Shown here: positions 12,018-20,286 of the stretch, piece by piece
How positions within the stretch are numbered: position 1 is the first letter of the stretch
Layout of the letters: each line of letters starts with the position of its first letter
DNA from: Labilithrix sp.
GTDB taxonomy: Bacteria; Myxococcota_A; Polyangia; Polyangiales; Polyangiaceae
Length of the DNA: 64,000 nucleotides
Assembly: GCA_019637155.1 (NCBI GenBank)
Contig: JAHBWE010000005.1
Location: 460,187 to 524,186, forward strand
Reading direction: 5' to 3'
Translations under genes and position numbers: made by a program
The notes under the pieces: model-generated
Database searches by the model: none
The model's input: only the letters and a program-made list of their open reading frames with translations
Told to the model about the DNA's origin: nothing

Positions 12018-12069
12018 CCGCGCCGGATCGTAGCTGGGCTTTCCCGTTGGGGCGTGAAATCATCGCTGC

Positions 12070-12957
12070 GTGCTCGGCGTCCTCGACATCGGCGGCACGA
12101 AGATCGCCGCCGCGCTCGTCGACGAGGGCCGTCTCGTGCAGCGACGCGAGGAGCCGACCCGGCCGGCCGAGGGCTTCGAGCGCGCGATGGTCCGCACCCG
12201 CGCGATGTTCGGGGATGCGACGTTGAGCGGCATCGGCGTCGGCAGCACCGGGCCGATCGATCGAGACACTGGCGTCTACGGCAAGGTCGACGTGCTCCCC
12301 GGCTGGGAGGGCAGAGACCTCCGGCGTACCTTCGACGGCGTGCCGATGGTGATCGAGAACGACGCCGACGCCGCCGCGCTGGGCGAAGCCGCGATCGGCG
12401 CCGGCCGCGGCGTCGCGCGCTTCGTCTACGTCACGATCAGCACCGGCATCGGCGGCGGCATCGTGCTCGACGGCGAGCTCTACCGCGGCGCCGGCGGGAC
12501 GCATCCCGAGATCGGCCACCACATGATCGAGGCCTCGGGGCCGGCGTGCGCGTGCGGAGCGCGCGGATGCTGGGAGGCGCTCGCGAGCGGCCCCGCCTTC
12601 GCCGCCCATGCGCGAGCGCGCGCGCCCGAGGCCGTCCGCGCCGGCCTCACCGCCGAGACCGTGTGCCGGCACGCGAACGAAACGTGGGCGCGCGAGGCGA
12701 TCGAGCGCGAGGCCTTCTACCTCGGCGTCGGCCTCGCGAACGTCATCGCGATGTATGCCCCCGACGTCATCGCGCTCGGCGGCGGCGTGATGAAGAGCGA
12801 GCCGCTCTTTCGCGATCGCATGCGCGAGACCATCGCGCGCTCCGCCACCCTCGTCCCCGCCGCCACCACCCGCATCGTCGCCGCCGAGCTCGGCGCCGAC
12901 GCCGTCCTCCACGGCGCCGCTCACGCATTCACGCTCGCACGAGGTCGCCCGTCATGA
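12070..12957 (+). CDS. ROK-family sugar kinase (glucose or N-acetylhexosamine kinase)
   Basis: A 295-residue protein starting at GTG 12070. It has the phosphate-1 motif LDIGGTKIAAALV at the N-terminus, the catalytic Asp in VIENDADAAALGEA, the ROK signature region with TGIGGGIVLDGELYRGAGGTHPEIGHH, and the zinc-binding cluster CACGARGCWEAL. It phosphorylates a hexose with ATP in the cytoplasm. The HPEIGHH plus Cys-cluster form is shared by glucokinases and GlcNAc/ManNAc kinases, so the substrate is uncertain. The next genes encode a double-SIS protein and an MFS transporter, which favours an amino-sugar catabolic operon. Confidence 0.88.
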   Translation: MLGVLDIGGTKIAAALVDEGRLVQRREEPTRPAEGFERAMVRTRAMFGDATLSGIGVGSTGPIDRDTGVYGKVDVLPGWEGRDLRRTFDGVPMVIENDADAAALGEAAIGAGRGVARFVYVTISTGIGGGIVLDGELYRGAGGTHPEIGHHMIEASGPACACGARGCWEALASGPAFAAHARARAPEAVRAGLTAETVCRHANETWAREAIEREAFYLGVGLANVIAMYAPDVIALGGGVMKSEPLFRDRMRETIARSATLVPAATTRIVAAELGADAVLHGAAHAFTLARGRPS

Positions 12958-13010
12958 GCCCGACCCCGCCCATGCGCCCGGCTTTGCGGTCCCGTTGCGC
13001 GTCCCCGCCC

Positions 13011-13105
13011 GCGCGCCCGGAGGCTCCGTGGCCGCGTAGCGCGCCCTCACCCGCGCGCCCGGAGGCTCTGCGGCCGGGCCGCGCGTTGGCGGCGCGCCCG
13101 GAGGC
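13011..13105. repeat. three copies of GCGCGCCCGGAGGC in the ROK-SIS gap
   Basis: Copies of GCGCGCCCGGAGGC lie at 13011-13024, 13053-13066 and 13092-13105 (about 40 bp apart) in the 171-bp gap between the ROK gene and the SIS gene. A degenerate relative begins near 12973. No gene is seen here. The repeats may be expansion debris or regulatory sites. Confidence 0.6.
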
Positions 13106-13128
13106 CTGGGCGTGTTGGGGAGGGGTTC

Positions 13129-14154
13129 GTGCCTGACGTCGTGCGTGGGCCCTATCTTGGCGATTTGCTGCGGCAGCCTGCGGCGGTCGAGGCGACGCTT
13201 GCTGCGCTCGCGGTCGATGATGCGCTTCGCGGCGTCGCGGAGCGGTTTCGCGCGGGCGCGTTTCGGCGTGTCGTCCTCACCGGCATGGGCTCGTCGCTCG
13301 CGGCGTTGCATCCGCTCGCGATCCGCCTTGTGTCGCACGGCGCGATCGTCATCGACGCGTCCGAGCTGATCCACGCGCACGCGAGGCTCATCGACGAAGG
13401 CACCCTCGTCGTCGCGGTCTCGCAGTCGGGGCGGAGCGCGGAGATCGTGCGGCTCGTCGACGGCACGCTCCGCCCCGGCGCGCTCGTCGGCGTCACGAAC
13501 ACGGCGGGCTCGCCGCTCGCGACGGCCGCGACGGCGACGCTCCTCACGCACGCCGGCGAAGAAGCGACCGTGTCGTGCAAGACCTACGTCGCAGGGCTCG
13601 CCGCGCTCGTGCTCCTCGGCGACCTCCTCTCCGGCTCGCCGTTCGCCACCGCGCTCGCCGCCGCGCCTGCGGCGATGAAGACGTACCTCGATCGCTGGGA
13701 GGAGCACGTCGCGGAGCTGATCGCGCTGACCGCGGGTATTCGCGACGTCTTCGTCGCCGGTCGCGGCGCCTCGGTCGCGGCGGCGTACACGGCGGGCCTC
13801 ATCCTCAAGGAGTCGACGCGTCTCCACGCGGAGGGCATGACGAGCGCCGCGCTCCGGCACGGGCCGCTCGAGATGGCGGCCGCGCACGTGCTCGCGCTCG
13901 TCTACGAAGGGGACGCCGCCGTCGCGCCGCTGAACGCCGCGCTCGTCGCCGATCTCGTGCGCGCCGGCGCGCGCGCGTTCCTCGTCGGAGCGGCCGCGAC
14001 CCACGCGTGCTTCCGGCTCCCGATCGTCGACCCCGCCGCGCGGCCCCTCCTCGAGATCCTCCCCGCGCAGATGCTCTCCCTCGCGCTCGCCGCGCACGCG
14101 GGGATCGAGGCCGGGCGTTTCGTCCACGCGACGAAGGTGACCGCGACGGAATGA
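13129..14154 (+). CDS. double-SIS-domain sugar isomerase/deaminase (GlmS C-terminal-like)
   Basis: A 341-residue protein from GTG 13129. It holds two SIS folds: the first contains VVLTGMGSSLAALHPLA and TLVVAVSQSGRSAEIVRL, the second contains VFVAGRGASVAAAYTAGLILKESTRLHAEGM followed by SAALRHGPLEMA. This layout matches GlmS isomerase domains and the AgaS/FrlB/glucosamine-6-phosphate deaminase-like group. There is no glutaminase domain, so it is not GlmS itself. Together with the ROK kinase it would convert an amino-sugar phosphate in the cytoplasm. The stop overlaps the next start by four bases (ATGA). Confidence 0.86.
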   Translation: MPDVVRGPYLGDLLRQPAAVEATLAALAVDDALRGVAERFRAGAFRRVVLTGMGSSLAALHPLAIRLVSHGAIVIDASELIHAHARLIDEGTLVVAVSQSGRSAEIVRLVDGTLRPGALVGVTNTAGSPLATAATATLLTHAGEEATVSCKTYVAGLAALVLLGDLLSGSPFATALAAAPAAMKTYLDRWEEHVAELIALTAGIRDVFVAGRGASVAAAYTAGLILKESTRLHAEGMTSAALRHGPLEMAAAHVLALVYEGDAAVAPLNAALVADLVRAGARAFLVGAAATHACFRLPIVDPAARPLLEILPAQMLSLALAAHAGIEAGRFVHATKVTATE

Positions 14155-15305
14155 GCCGGGCCACCGTCGCGCTCGTGCTGGTGGTGTTCTTCGTCGTCTC
14201 GATCTTCACGAACACCCTCGGCGCGCTCTTGCCCGACATCATCGGGACGTTCGCGCTCTCGCTCACCGCCGCGGGGCTCCTCCCGTTCGCGTTCTTCGCG
14301 GCGTACGGCGTCGCGTCGATCCCGGCGGGGCTCCTCACCGAGCGCACCTCGGAGAAGCAGGTGATGGTCGGCGCCTTCGCGCTCGCGCTCGTGTCGTCGC
14401 TCGCGTTCGCGCTCGTCCCGCGTTACCCCGTCGCGATCGCGTCGCTCTTCGTCACCGGCGTCGCGATGGCGGCGGTGCAGGTCGCGGCGCAGCCGTTGCT
14501 CCGCGTCGCGGGCGGCGAGGCGCGCTTCGCGTTCTTCTCGACGCTCGGGCAGCTCGCGTTCGGCGCGGCGTCCTTCGTGAGCCCCCGCATCTACACCGCC
14601 CTCACCCTCCGGAGCCTCCCGTGGACGAGCCTCTACTGGCTCTTCGCCGCCCTCGCGGCGGTGCTCGTCGTCGTGCTCTCCGTCGCGAAGCTCCCGCGCG
14701 TGGAGCGCAAGGACGACGAGCGCGCCGGCTCCCTCGACGCGCACCGCGCGCTCCTCCGCGGCGGCGCCGCGCGCTGGTTCGCGAGCATCTTCCTCTACGT
14801 CGGGATCGAGCAAGGGATCTCGAGCTGGCTCTCGCAGTTCCTCGCGACGTACCACGGCGTCGATCCGCGCACCGGCGGCGCGAACGCGGTCTCGTGGTTC
14901 TGGGGGCTGATGACGCTCGGCTGTGTCAGCGGGCTCGTCGTCCTCAAGGTCTTCGACTCACGGAAGGTCCTCGTCGTGCACGCCGTCCTCGCGATCGTGC
15001 TCTTCGCGATCGGGCTCTTCGGACCGACCCCGATCGCGATCCTCGCGCTCCCCGCGGTCGGGCTCGTCGCGTCGGTCATGTGGCCGATCATCTTCGCGCT
15101 CGCGCTCAACTCGGTGCGCTCGCATCAAGGCACGCTCTCCGGGATCCTCTGCACCGCCATCGTCGGCGGCGCGGTGGTGCCGCTCGTCATCGGCCGCGTC
15201 GGCGATCGCCTCGGCCTCCGCGCGGGCATGACGCTCCTCTTCCTGAACCTCGGCTGGATCCTCGCGATCGGCTTCTGGGCGAAGCCGGTCGTGAAGGAGC
15301 GCTGA
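14151..15305 (+). CDS. MFS sugar transporter (FucP/NagP-like)
   Basis: The start is ATG 14151, overlapping the SIS gene stop by four bases. The 384-residue product is hydrophobic throughout with about 12 predicted membrane helices, beginning MSRATVALVLVVFFVVSIFTN. LPDIIGTFALSLTAAGLLPFAFFAAYGVASIPAGLL resembles the FucP/GlcP/NagP branch of the major facilitator superfamily. The GxLxER-type loop is SIPAGLLTERTSEKQVM. It is the last gene of the ROK-SIS-MFS operon, so it is the likely importer for the sugar handled by the upstream enzymes. The exact substrate is inferred from context only. Confidence 0.87.
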   Translation: MSRATVALVLVVFFVVSIFTNTLGALLPDIIGTFALSLTAAGLLPFAFFAAYGVASIPAGLLTERTSEKQVMVGAFALALVSSLAFALVPRYPVAIASLFVTGVAMAAVQVAAQPLLRVAGGEARFAFFSTLGQLAFGAASFVSPRIYTALTLRSLPWTSLYWLFAALAAVLVVVLSVAKLPRVERKDDERAGSLDAHRALLRGGAARWFASIFLYVGIEQGISSWLSQFLATYHGVDPRTGGANAVSWFWGLMTLGCVSGLVVLKVFDSRKVLVVHAVLAIVLFAIGLFGPTPIAILALPAVGLVASVMWPIIFALALNSVRSHQGTLSGILCTAIVGGAVVPLVIGRVGDRLGLRAGMTLLFLNLGWILAIGFWAKPVVKER

Positions 15306-15316
15306 CCTCCGGATCG

Positions 15317-16249
15317 TCAGAACGATCGCGCGAGACCCGCCCAGCCGCCGCCCGGCAGCGCGGCGGCGGTCGGATGCCAGTCGGTGAACACCGCGGCGGT
15401 GAGGATGGTCAACGCGCCGGCGAGGATCGAGGTGCCGATGAGCGCGTTCGTGACGACCACGAGCGGCTCGCCGCGCTCCTGGATGTCCTTGCAGTCGGGG
15501 CCCGGTCCGCGGTCGCAGCCCTTCGCGGTGAAGTCGTCGTGCTGCGCCTTCGCGACCAAGCCGGTCCCGACCGCGCCGCCCGCGAGGAGCAGCGTCAACC
15601 CGGCGCCGACGTACACGACGACCGGCGGGACCCTCCGCATGTTCGGCGGGGCGGGCTCTTGCGGCGCGGGCTCCTGCGGCGCGGGCGTGACGGCGACGAC
15701 CGGAGGCGCCGGCGCCGTCGTCGGCGGCGGCGAAGGCGCGATCGTCACCGTCTCGCCGGCGCGCACCTCGATCGCCTGCTCGCGCGTCGTGCTGTCGACC
15801 GTCACCGCGGCGACGTGCTTGCCGGTCGCGACCCACGTCTCGCTCGTGGTCTCGCGTCCTCCGACGACGACGCGGCAGAGCGAGCCGCTCGGGCAGGTGA
15901 GGCGGACCTTGCCCGCGCGCCCTCCGAGCTTCTTCTTCGCCGCCGCCACGCTCGCGGCGAGGGCAGGGGTTCCGCCGGGCCGACTGCTCCGCTCGAGGAG
16001 CTCCGCGCCGAGGGCGGGATCGTCCGCGTCCACCGCGGCGTCGAGGGCCGCGGTGAGCGCGACGGCGCTCGGGAGGATCGTGTCCGCCTCGGCGAACGCG
16101 CGCGCGGCGGCGGGGTAGTCGTGCGCGTCGTGCGCGGCGAGCCCGCGCGTGTACGCCTCCTTCGCGCGCGCCTTCTCGTCGCCGTCGGCGCGCGCGACGC
16201 CCGCGACGAAGACGAAGAGGAGCGCGAGCGCGAGGCCGGCCGCCCTCAT
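15317..16249 (-). CDS. secreted TPR-like/PEGA-like protein with C-terminal membrane helices, hypothetical
   Basis: From ATG 16249 the 310-residue product has a signal peptide (MRAAGLALALLFVFVAGVARA). A helical TPR-like segment follows (AKEAYTRGLAAHDAHDYPAAARAFAEADTILPSAVALTAAL), then a Cys-containing beta domain (VRLTCPSGSLCRVVVGGRETTSETWVATG) of PEGA type. A Pro-rich linker and two hydrophobic segments (VVVYVGAGLTLLLAGGAVGTGL and LVVVTNALIGTSILAGALTI) follow. This architecture recurs in myxobacterial genomes without known function. Its start overlaps the stop of the upstream lipoprotein by four bases, so it is translated with it. Convergent with the MFS gene. Confidence 0.8.
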   Translation of the reverse strand: MRAAGLALALLFVFVAGVARADGDEKARAKEAYTRGLAAHDAHDYPAAARAFAEADTILPSAVALTAALDAAVDADDPALGAELLERSSRPGGTPALAASVAAAKKKLGGRAGKVRLTCPSGSLCRVVVGGRETTSETWVATGKHVAAVTVDSTTREQAIEVRAGETVTIAPSPPPTTAPAPPVVAVTPAPQEPAPQEPAPPNMRRVPPVVVYVGAGLTLLLAGGAVGTGLVAKAQHDDFTAKGCDRGPGPDCKDIQERGEPLVVVTNALIGTSILAGALTILTAAVFTDWHPTAAALPGGGWAGLARSF

Positions 16250-16611
16250 GGGCACCCCGGTCCGGAACAGCTGCAGAGCCCGCTGCCGCAACTCACCTTG
16301 CACGTGCCGTCGCATTGGACCTGGCAAACGCCGCTCCCGCAATCGATGTCGCACGTCGCGTTCGCCTCGCACCGCGTCGCGCACGTACCGCTCCCGCAGC
16401 TGATCGAGCAGCTGCTCCCGGCCCGGCACACCGGCGCGCAGGCTCCGCTCCCGCACGAGAACGTGCAGGTCCCCTCGTCCGCGCAGGAGCAGTCTTGTCC
16501 GGTCTTGCACGAGCGCTCGACCTCGCCCGGGATGTCGAAGTCGAGCGTGCACGCCGGCCACACCGACGTCCCGGCGATCATGATCCCGAGCGTCGCGAGC
16601 GCGCGGCTCAC
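16246..16611 (-). CDS. small cysteine-rich lipoprotein
   Basis: Starts at GTG 16611, overlapping the upstream gene's TGA by four bases (GTGA). The 121-residue product begins VSRALATLGIMIAGTSVWPAC, so a lipobox-like Cys is at residue 21. The rest is made of short repeats of CGSGxC and Cx4-5C (for example CSISCGSGTCATRC and CDIDCGSGVCQVQC), with over 20 cysteines. The fold is probably a disulfide-rich extracytoplasmic repeat. Function is unknown. It is the middle gene of a three-gene translationally coupled operon. Confidence 0.78.
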   Translation of the reverse strand: MSRALATLGIMIAGTSVWPACTLDFDIPGEVERSCKTGQDCSCADEGTCTFSCGSGACAPVCRAGSSCSISCGSGTCATRCEANATCDIDCGSGVCQVQCDGTCKVSCGSGLCSCSGPGCP

Positions 16612-17129
16612 TCGCAGTTGCCGCCGTTGCACGAGTTGTTGCACGTCGCTCCGGCCGCGCATTGGAACTTGCATCCTCCACCGTTGCACGAGTTGTCGCA
16701 ACGTGAACCGGCCGCGCACTCGATCGTGCAGCCGCCGCCGGAGCACGAGTTCGTGCACTCCGAGCCCTCTTCGCAGCGGAACGTGCAGCCGCCGCCCGAG
16801 CAGCCGTTGACGGCGGTCGTGTCGTCCTTCGCGACGAACGTGCAGTTTCCGGACGGACAGCTGTTGCTGCACTCGCCGCTGCTGCACTCGCACGACGTCC
16901 CGGAGAGGCTCTGGCAGCTCGTGCTCGCGCTCGTGTCCGCGCCGGGCGTCACGACGACGCGTCCGCCGCCGCCCGAAGACGAAGAATTGGAATTGGAAGA
17001 GGAGGAGGGCACGCGCGTCGCCGGCCGATCGCGCTCGTCGTCGTCGCTGCCCCGGTCGGACGCGTTGATCGTGCAACCGGAGAGCGCCGCCATCATCGCG
17101 CCCGCAAGGATAAAGCCCGCAACCTTCAT
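16608..17129 (-). CDS. cysteine/glycine-rich lipoprotein with CNGGGC-type repeats
   Basis: A 173-residue protein with signal peptide and lipobox AALSGC (Cys about 19). A Ser/Gly-rich spacer (SSSSNSNSSSSGGGG) is followed by tandem 14-16-residue units, CSGGGCTFRCEEGSECTNS, CSGGGCTIECAAGSRCDNS and CNGGGCKFQCAAGATCNNS. The repeated Cys spacing is shared with the gene downstream, suggesting duplication and divergence. It is first in the coupled operon. Disulfide-rich surface material is the likely role; no enzyme motif is present. The 188 bp upstream to the next gene hold the promoter and nothing else recognisable. Confidence 0.8.
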   Translation of the reverse strand: MKVAGFILAGAMMAALSGCTINASDRGSDDDERDRPATRVPSSSSNSNSSSSGGGGRVVVTPGADTSASTSCQSLSGTSCECSSGECSNSCPSGNCTFVAKDDTTAVNGCSGGGCTFRCEEGSECTNSCSGGGCTIECAAGSRCDNSCNGGGCKFQCAAGATCNNSCNGGNCE

Positions 17130-17317
17130 CGATTCATGCTCCTGAGCCGGAGAGCGTCCGTCGCCCTCGTGGACGCTTCCAGGTCCACGCGCCGTGCCTG
17201 GTCGCGGGGCCGAAAATAGGCTGGAGTTTCGCGGGCTGACGCGTCAGCGACGACGCGCCCGACCCCGCGCCGCCGGAACGGGCGCGTCGCCGGTGACGCG
17301 GGCTACGATGACGGCCG

Positions 17318-18193
17318 ATGAAGAAGAAGGCGATCGTGATCGTGGCCCTGCCTCTCGCGTTCCTCGCGTGCGCATCGTCGACGACGTCGTCGACGTCGCC
17401 GCCGCCCGCGGTGCCGCCGCAGCCCGACCCGTGCGCCGGCGACGCTCCGTGGCTCGTCGCGATCCTGGGCGAGCTCCCGCTGAAGAGCGACAGCATCCAC
17501 CTCGATCGCGGGATGCGGGACCCCCAGCTCGCGTCGCGGATCTCCCGCGGCGAGCTCCGCGACGTCGACGGCGCGAGCTACTGGCTCAAGAACGTGAGCT
17601 GGACCTCGCAGGTCATCTACGAGTACCCGGGCCGCCCGACGCAGAAGGTCGTCGTCGCGCGCAACGTGAACGGCAAGGATCCGCTCACGCTCGGAGACGT
17701 CGGCGCGCCTCCCGCGCTCACGCCGCCGATCCGCCTCGCGAGCGGCGTCCTCGAATACCGCCCCAACCCGGCCGTTCCCCCGGAGGAGCAGCGCTACCTC
17801 TACGTGTTCCCCGACGCGACGTGGATGATCGTCGACGGCTGGATGGGCCCGCGCTTCGGCCCCATCCTCAACGGCACCGCGGAGAGCCCGCCGCCCTCGC
17901 CGAGCCCGCCCGACACGTACCTCGAATATTGTTTCCCGCGCTCCGGCCGCGCCGAGGTCGACGGCGCGAAGTCGGCCGGCATCGACATGCAGTCGGATCA
18001 CTGGGCGATGCGGTTCCGCACGACGGGCTCCGGCCTCTACGCCGAGATCGCGCACACGTTCGCGACGCCGGAGATCGCGCTGCACGAAGAGGCGGCACAG
18101 CGGGCGCGCTGCGCCGGCAAGAAGTGCCAGTCGATCCAGGGCCGCGTCGAAGGACGCGTCGTCCGCTACGCGATGCCGTTCGGCGCGCTCTGA
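17318..18193 (+). CDS. hypothetical lipoprotein
   Basis: A 291-residue product beginning MKKKAIVIVALPLAFLACASS, a clear lipoprotein signal with lipobox LAFLAC. A Thr/Ser/Pro spacer follows, then about 260 residues with no motif I recognise. The sequence has several Trp/Tyr-rich beta-like segments (GASYWLKNVSWTSQVIYEYPGR, TWMIVDGWMGPRFGPILNG). Four cysteines follow the lipid-anchored one, including CAGKKC near the C-terminus. It is transcribed alone and convergent with the protease gene 8 bp downstream. Function is unknown. Confidence 0.7.
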   Translation: MKKKAIVIVALPLAFLACASSTTSSTSPPPAVPPQPDPCAGDAPWLVAILGELPLKSDSIHLDRGMRDPQLASRISRGELRDVDGASYWLKNVSWTSQVIYEYPGRPTQKVVVARNVNGKDPLTLGDVGAPPALTPPIRLASGVLEYRPNPAVPPEEQRYLYVFPDATWMIVDGWMGPRFGPILNGTAESPPPSPSPPDTYLEYCFPRSGRAEVDGAKSAGIDMQSDHWAMRFRTTGSGLYAEIAHTFATPEIALHEEAAQRARCAGKKCQSIQGRVEGRVVRYAMPFGAL

Positions 18194-18201
18194 TCGCCGG
18201 A

Positions 18202-19344
18202 TCAGCGCGTGAAGCGCGACCGCGGCACGACCTGCTTCGCCTGGCTCGGGCTCGACCACGAGAGGCGCGCCGTCGCGCCGCCGGTGCTCTCGTAGTATTC
18301 GAGCTTGATCGCGCGCGGCTGGCCGGCGGTGAACGCGACCCTCGCGCTGCGCGTGGTCGGCGAGTGATCGCGCCACTCGTCGATCACGATCGCGCCGTCG
18401 ACGTAGAGGCGGAAGCCGTCGTCGCCGCGGACCTCGAGCGTGTACGTCTCGCTCGTCGGCGCGGTGAGCTTGCCGCTCCAGCGCGCGGCGAACGAGTCGC
18501 GCTCGATGATGGAGTCGGGCGAGCCGCTCCCCCAGTCGAAGTCGATCGCCGGATCGACGCGCGTGACCTTCGGCTCGCCGGTGAGCTCCTTCGTGTCCCA
18601 GTACTCGGCGAGGAGCCCGTCGGCCGGCTCCGCCGCCTCCCACGCGCGCTCCTGCGCCCGGATCTGCGCGAGGAAGGCGGGCACGTCGCCGAAGACGTCG
18701 CGCTTGCCGGTCCAGTCGGAGACCCATCCGCTGTTGATGAGGAGCACCGCGCCGGACGCGTCGACGCGGACGGGCCCGCCCGAGTCGCCGGGGCAGAGCG
18801 TGTTCCGGATCGTCGTGCCGAAGCGGTAGCCGATCTCGCGCTTCGTGCCGCCGCCGGTCTGGTGCTCCCAGTCGTCGTTGCAGCCGTAGCCGTAGATCGT
18901 GAGCGCGGTCCCGTTCGCCGGCTTCGCGGTCGCGAGCGGCGCCGGCCGCGCGACGTCCGCCGGCACCGGCGTCTTGAGGCGGAGGAGCGCGACGTCGACG
19001 GCGCCGAGGCCGCTCCGCGCGAAGGAGCGGTAGCGATCGATCGGGTAGCGCGCGGTCCCGGTCGGCTCCTTGTCGATGCGGAGGCTCCCGAACGATCCCG
19101 AAGCGTCGCGCGTCGCGTAGCGGACGCAGTGCGCGGCGGTGATCGCGACGCGCGGCGAGACGAGCGTCGCGGTGCAGTAGCTGCCCCAGCTGAAGCTCGC
19201 CATCCCGACCTCCGGCGCCTCGCGCGTGACGGCGCCGCCGATGACGGCGTCGTTCGTCTCGACCGAGGTCTCCACCTCCTCCTCGGAGGTGTCCGCCGCG
19301 CACCCGGTGAGAAGAGCCAAGCCGAGAAGCAAATGAAACCGCAT
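18202..19344 (-). CDS. trypsin-like serine protease lipoprotein with C-terminal PA14 domain
   Basis: ATG 19344 gives a lipoprotein signal MRFHLLLGLALLTGC; upstream in-frame Met is less likely because it would bury this signal. The mature N-terminus has IGGAV, as in trypsin zymogen activation. The triad is His in TAAHC, Asp in VDVALLRLK, and Ser in CPGDSGGP. Residues about 235-370 form a PA14 domain (LLAEYWDTKEL, YTLEVRGDDGFRLYVDG, AIKLEYYES), a carbohydrate-binding or adhesive beta-barrel. It is predicted as a surface-attached endopeptidase that may bind glycans. Length 380 residues. Confidence 0.9.
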   Translation of the reverse strand: MRFHLLLGLALLTGCAADTSEEEVETSVETNDAVIGGAVTREAPEVGMASFSWGSYCTATLVSPRVAITAAHCVRYATRDASGSFGSLRIDKEPTGTARYPIDRYRSFARSGLGAVDVALLRLKTPVPADVARPAPLATAKPANGTALTIYGYGCNDDWEHQTGGGTKREIGYRFGTTIRNTLCPGDSGGPVRVDASGAVLLINSGWVSDWTGKRDVFGDVPAFLAQIRAQERAWEAAEPADGLLAEYWDTKELTGEPKVTRVDPAIDFDWGSGSPDSIIERDSFAARWSGKLTAPTSETYTLEVRGDDGFRLYVDGAIVIDEWRDHSPTTRSARVAFTAGQPRAIKLEYYESTGGATARLSWSSPSQAKQVVPRSRFTR

Positions 19345-19446
19345 CACGGCGGGAGGATTTATCGGGCGGGCGCGCGCGGCCGGCATCCCCGGCCCGTCTC
19401 AGCGGCATTTGCGCGAGTCGCGCAGCCCTCACCCCTGCGTGGGGGT

Positions 19447-20178
19447 TTACTCCCCGTCGGTCGCGTCGTCCTCGCGGAACATCGCCTTGGGGCGACGCTT
19501 CGGTTTGTCGAGAATACCGGATTTGAGGAGAAGCGTTCCTTCACCGATAAGAGCGGCTTCCGCGAGGAGGAGCGCCTGCTTCATCGGCCGATCGAGGCGC
19601 TGCGCCACCTCGTCGAGCTCGTCGCGGAGGCGCGCGGCGTCCTCGTCCGGGAGCGGGTCGGGGCTGAAGACCTGCCGCCACTCCTCGTACGCGTCGCGCA
19701 TCGCGGCGATGGCGCGGTTGACGGGTCGATAGGCCTCGTCGCCGAGCATGCGCTGCACGTAGCTCGTCGCGAGGCGCTTCTCGATCTCCTGCACGAGCGC
19801 GTCGAAGTCCTCGCGCTTCAGCCGGCGCGCGCGTTCGCGCTCGCGATCGAGGTTGCGGAACAGGGCCTCGAGCAGCGGCGAGCGCGCGTTCACGGCGGCG
19901 ATCGACGCCTCGAGCTTCTCGATCGCGGAGACCGCCGCGCCCTGCATTCGCTTGCCGAGGTCGCCGCGCGCGGAGGCGAGCTCCGGCAGGCGGAGGACGC
20001 GGAAGAGGACGTCGTCGGCGCCGTCGCGCGCCTCGGCGATGCGGCGGCGCGCGGTCTCGAGCCACGTCTTCTCGTCATCCATCCCCGGGTTCGGGGCGAC
20101 GGCGGCGCTCGCGCCGGCGAGGCGCTCCTCGAGCACCGCGGCGTGCATCACGAGCTCGTATGTTTCGAGGACGGACAC
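19447..20178 (-). CDS. conserved hypothetical alpha-helical protein
   Basis: Start chosen at GTG 20178 (VSVLETYELVMHAAVLEERL); 243 residues. The sequence is almost entirely helical and charged, with probable coiled-coil parts (ALFRNLDRERERARRLKREDFDALVQEIEKRL, AARLRDELDEVAQRL). There is no signal peptide and no catalytic motif I know. It ends in a basic KPKRRPKAMFREDD tail. It sits alone between a protease and a small lipoprotein pair and shares no operon with them. Cytoplasmic; function unknown. An extension upstream of the GTG remains open but loses coding character. Confidence 0.65.
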   Translation of the reverse strand: MSVLETYELVMHAAVLEERLAGASAAVAPNPGMDDEKTWLETARRRIAEARDGADDVLFRVLRLPELASARGDLGKRMQGAAVSAIEKLEASIAAVNARSPLLEALFRNLDRERERARRLKREDFDALVQEIEKRLATSYVQRMLGDEAYRPVNRAIAAMRDAYEEWRQVFSPDPLPDEDAARLRDELDEVAQRLDRPMKQALLLAEAALIGEGTLLLKSGILDKPKRRPKAMFREDDATDGE

Positions 20179-20286
20179 GGCGCGACGATACCACGCGCGC
20201 GGAGGCGGGCCGCAGCGTGAGCGATTGAAGGTTCTTGGCGCAACGCCAGTCCAATGGTGTACCGCTAGCTTTCGAGGGAGCTTGAA

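Noticed and set aside
9319..12033. A 904-codon plus-strand open frame opposite the kinase
   Set aside because: It is a GC3 shadow of the kinase; its VGMPT repeats come from palindromic words, and it has no independent domain.
13129..14154. Naming the SIS protein GlmS
   Set aside because: The N-terminal glutaminase domain is absent and the gene sits in a ROK/MFS operon, so an isomerase/deaminase relative is more likely.
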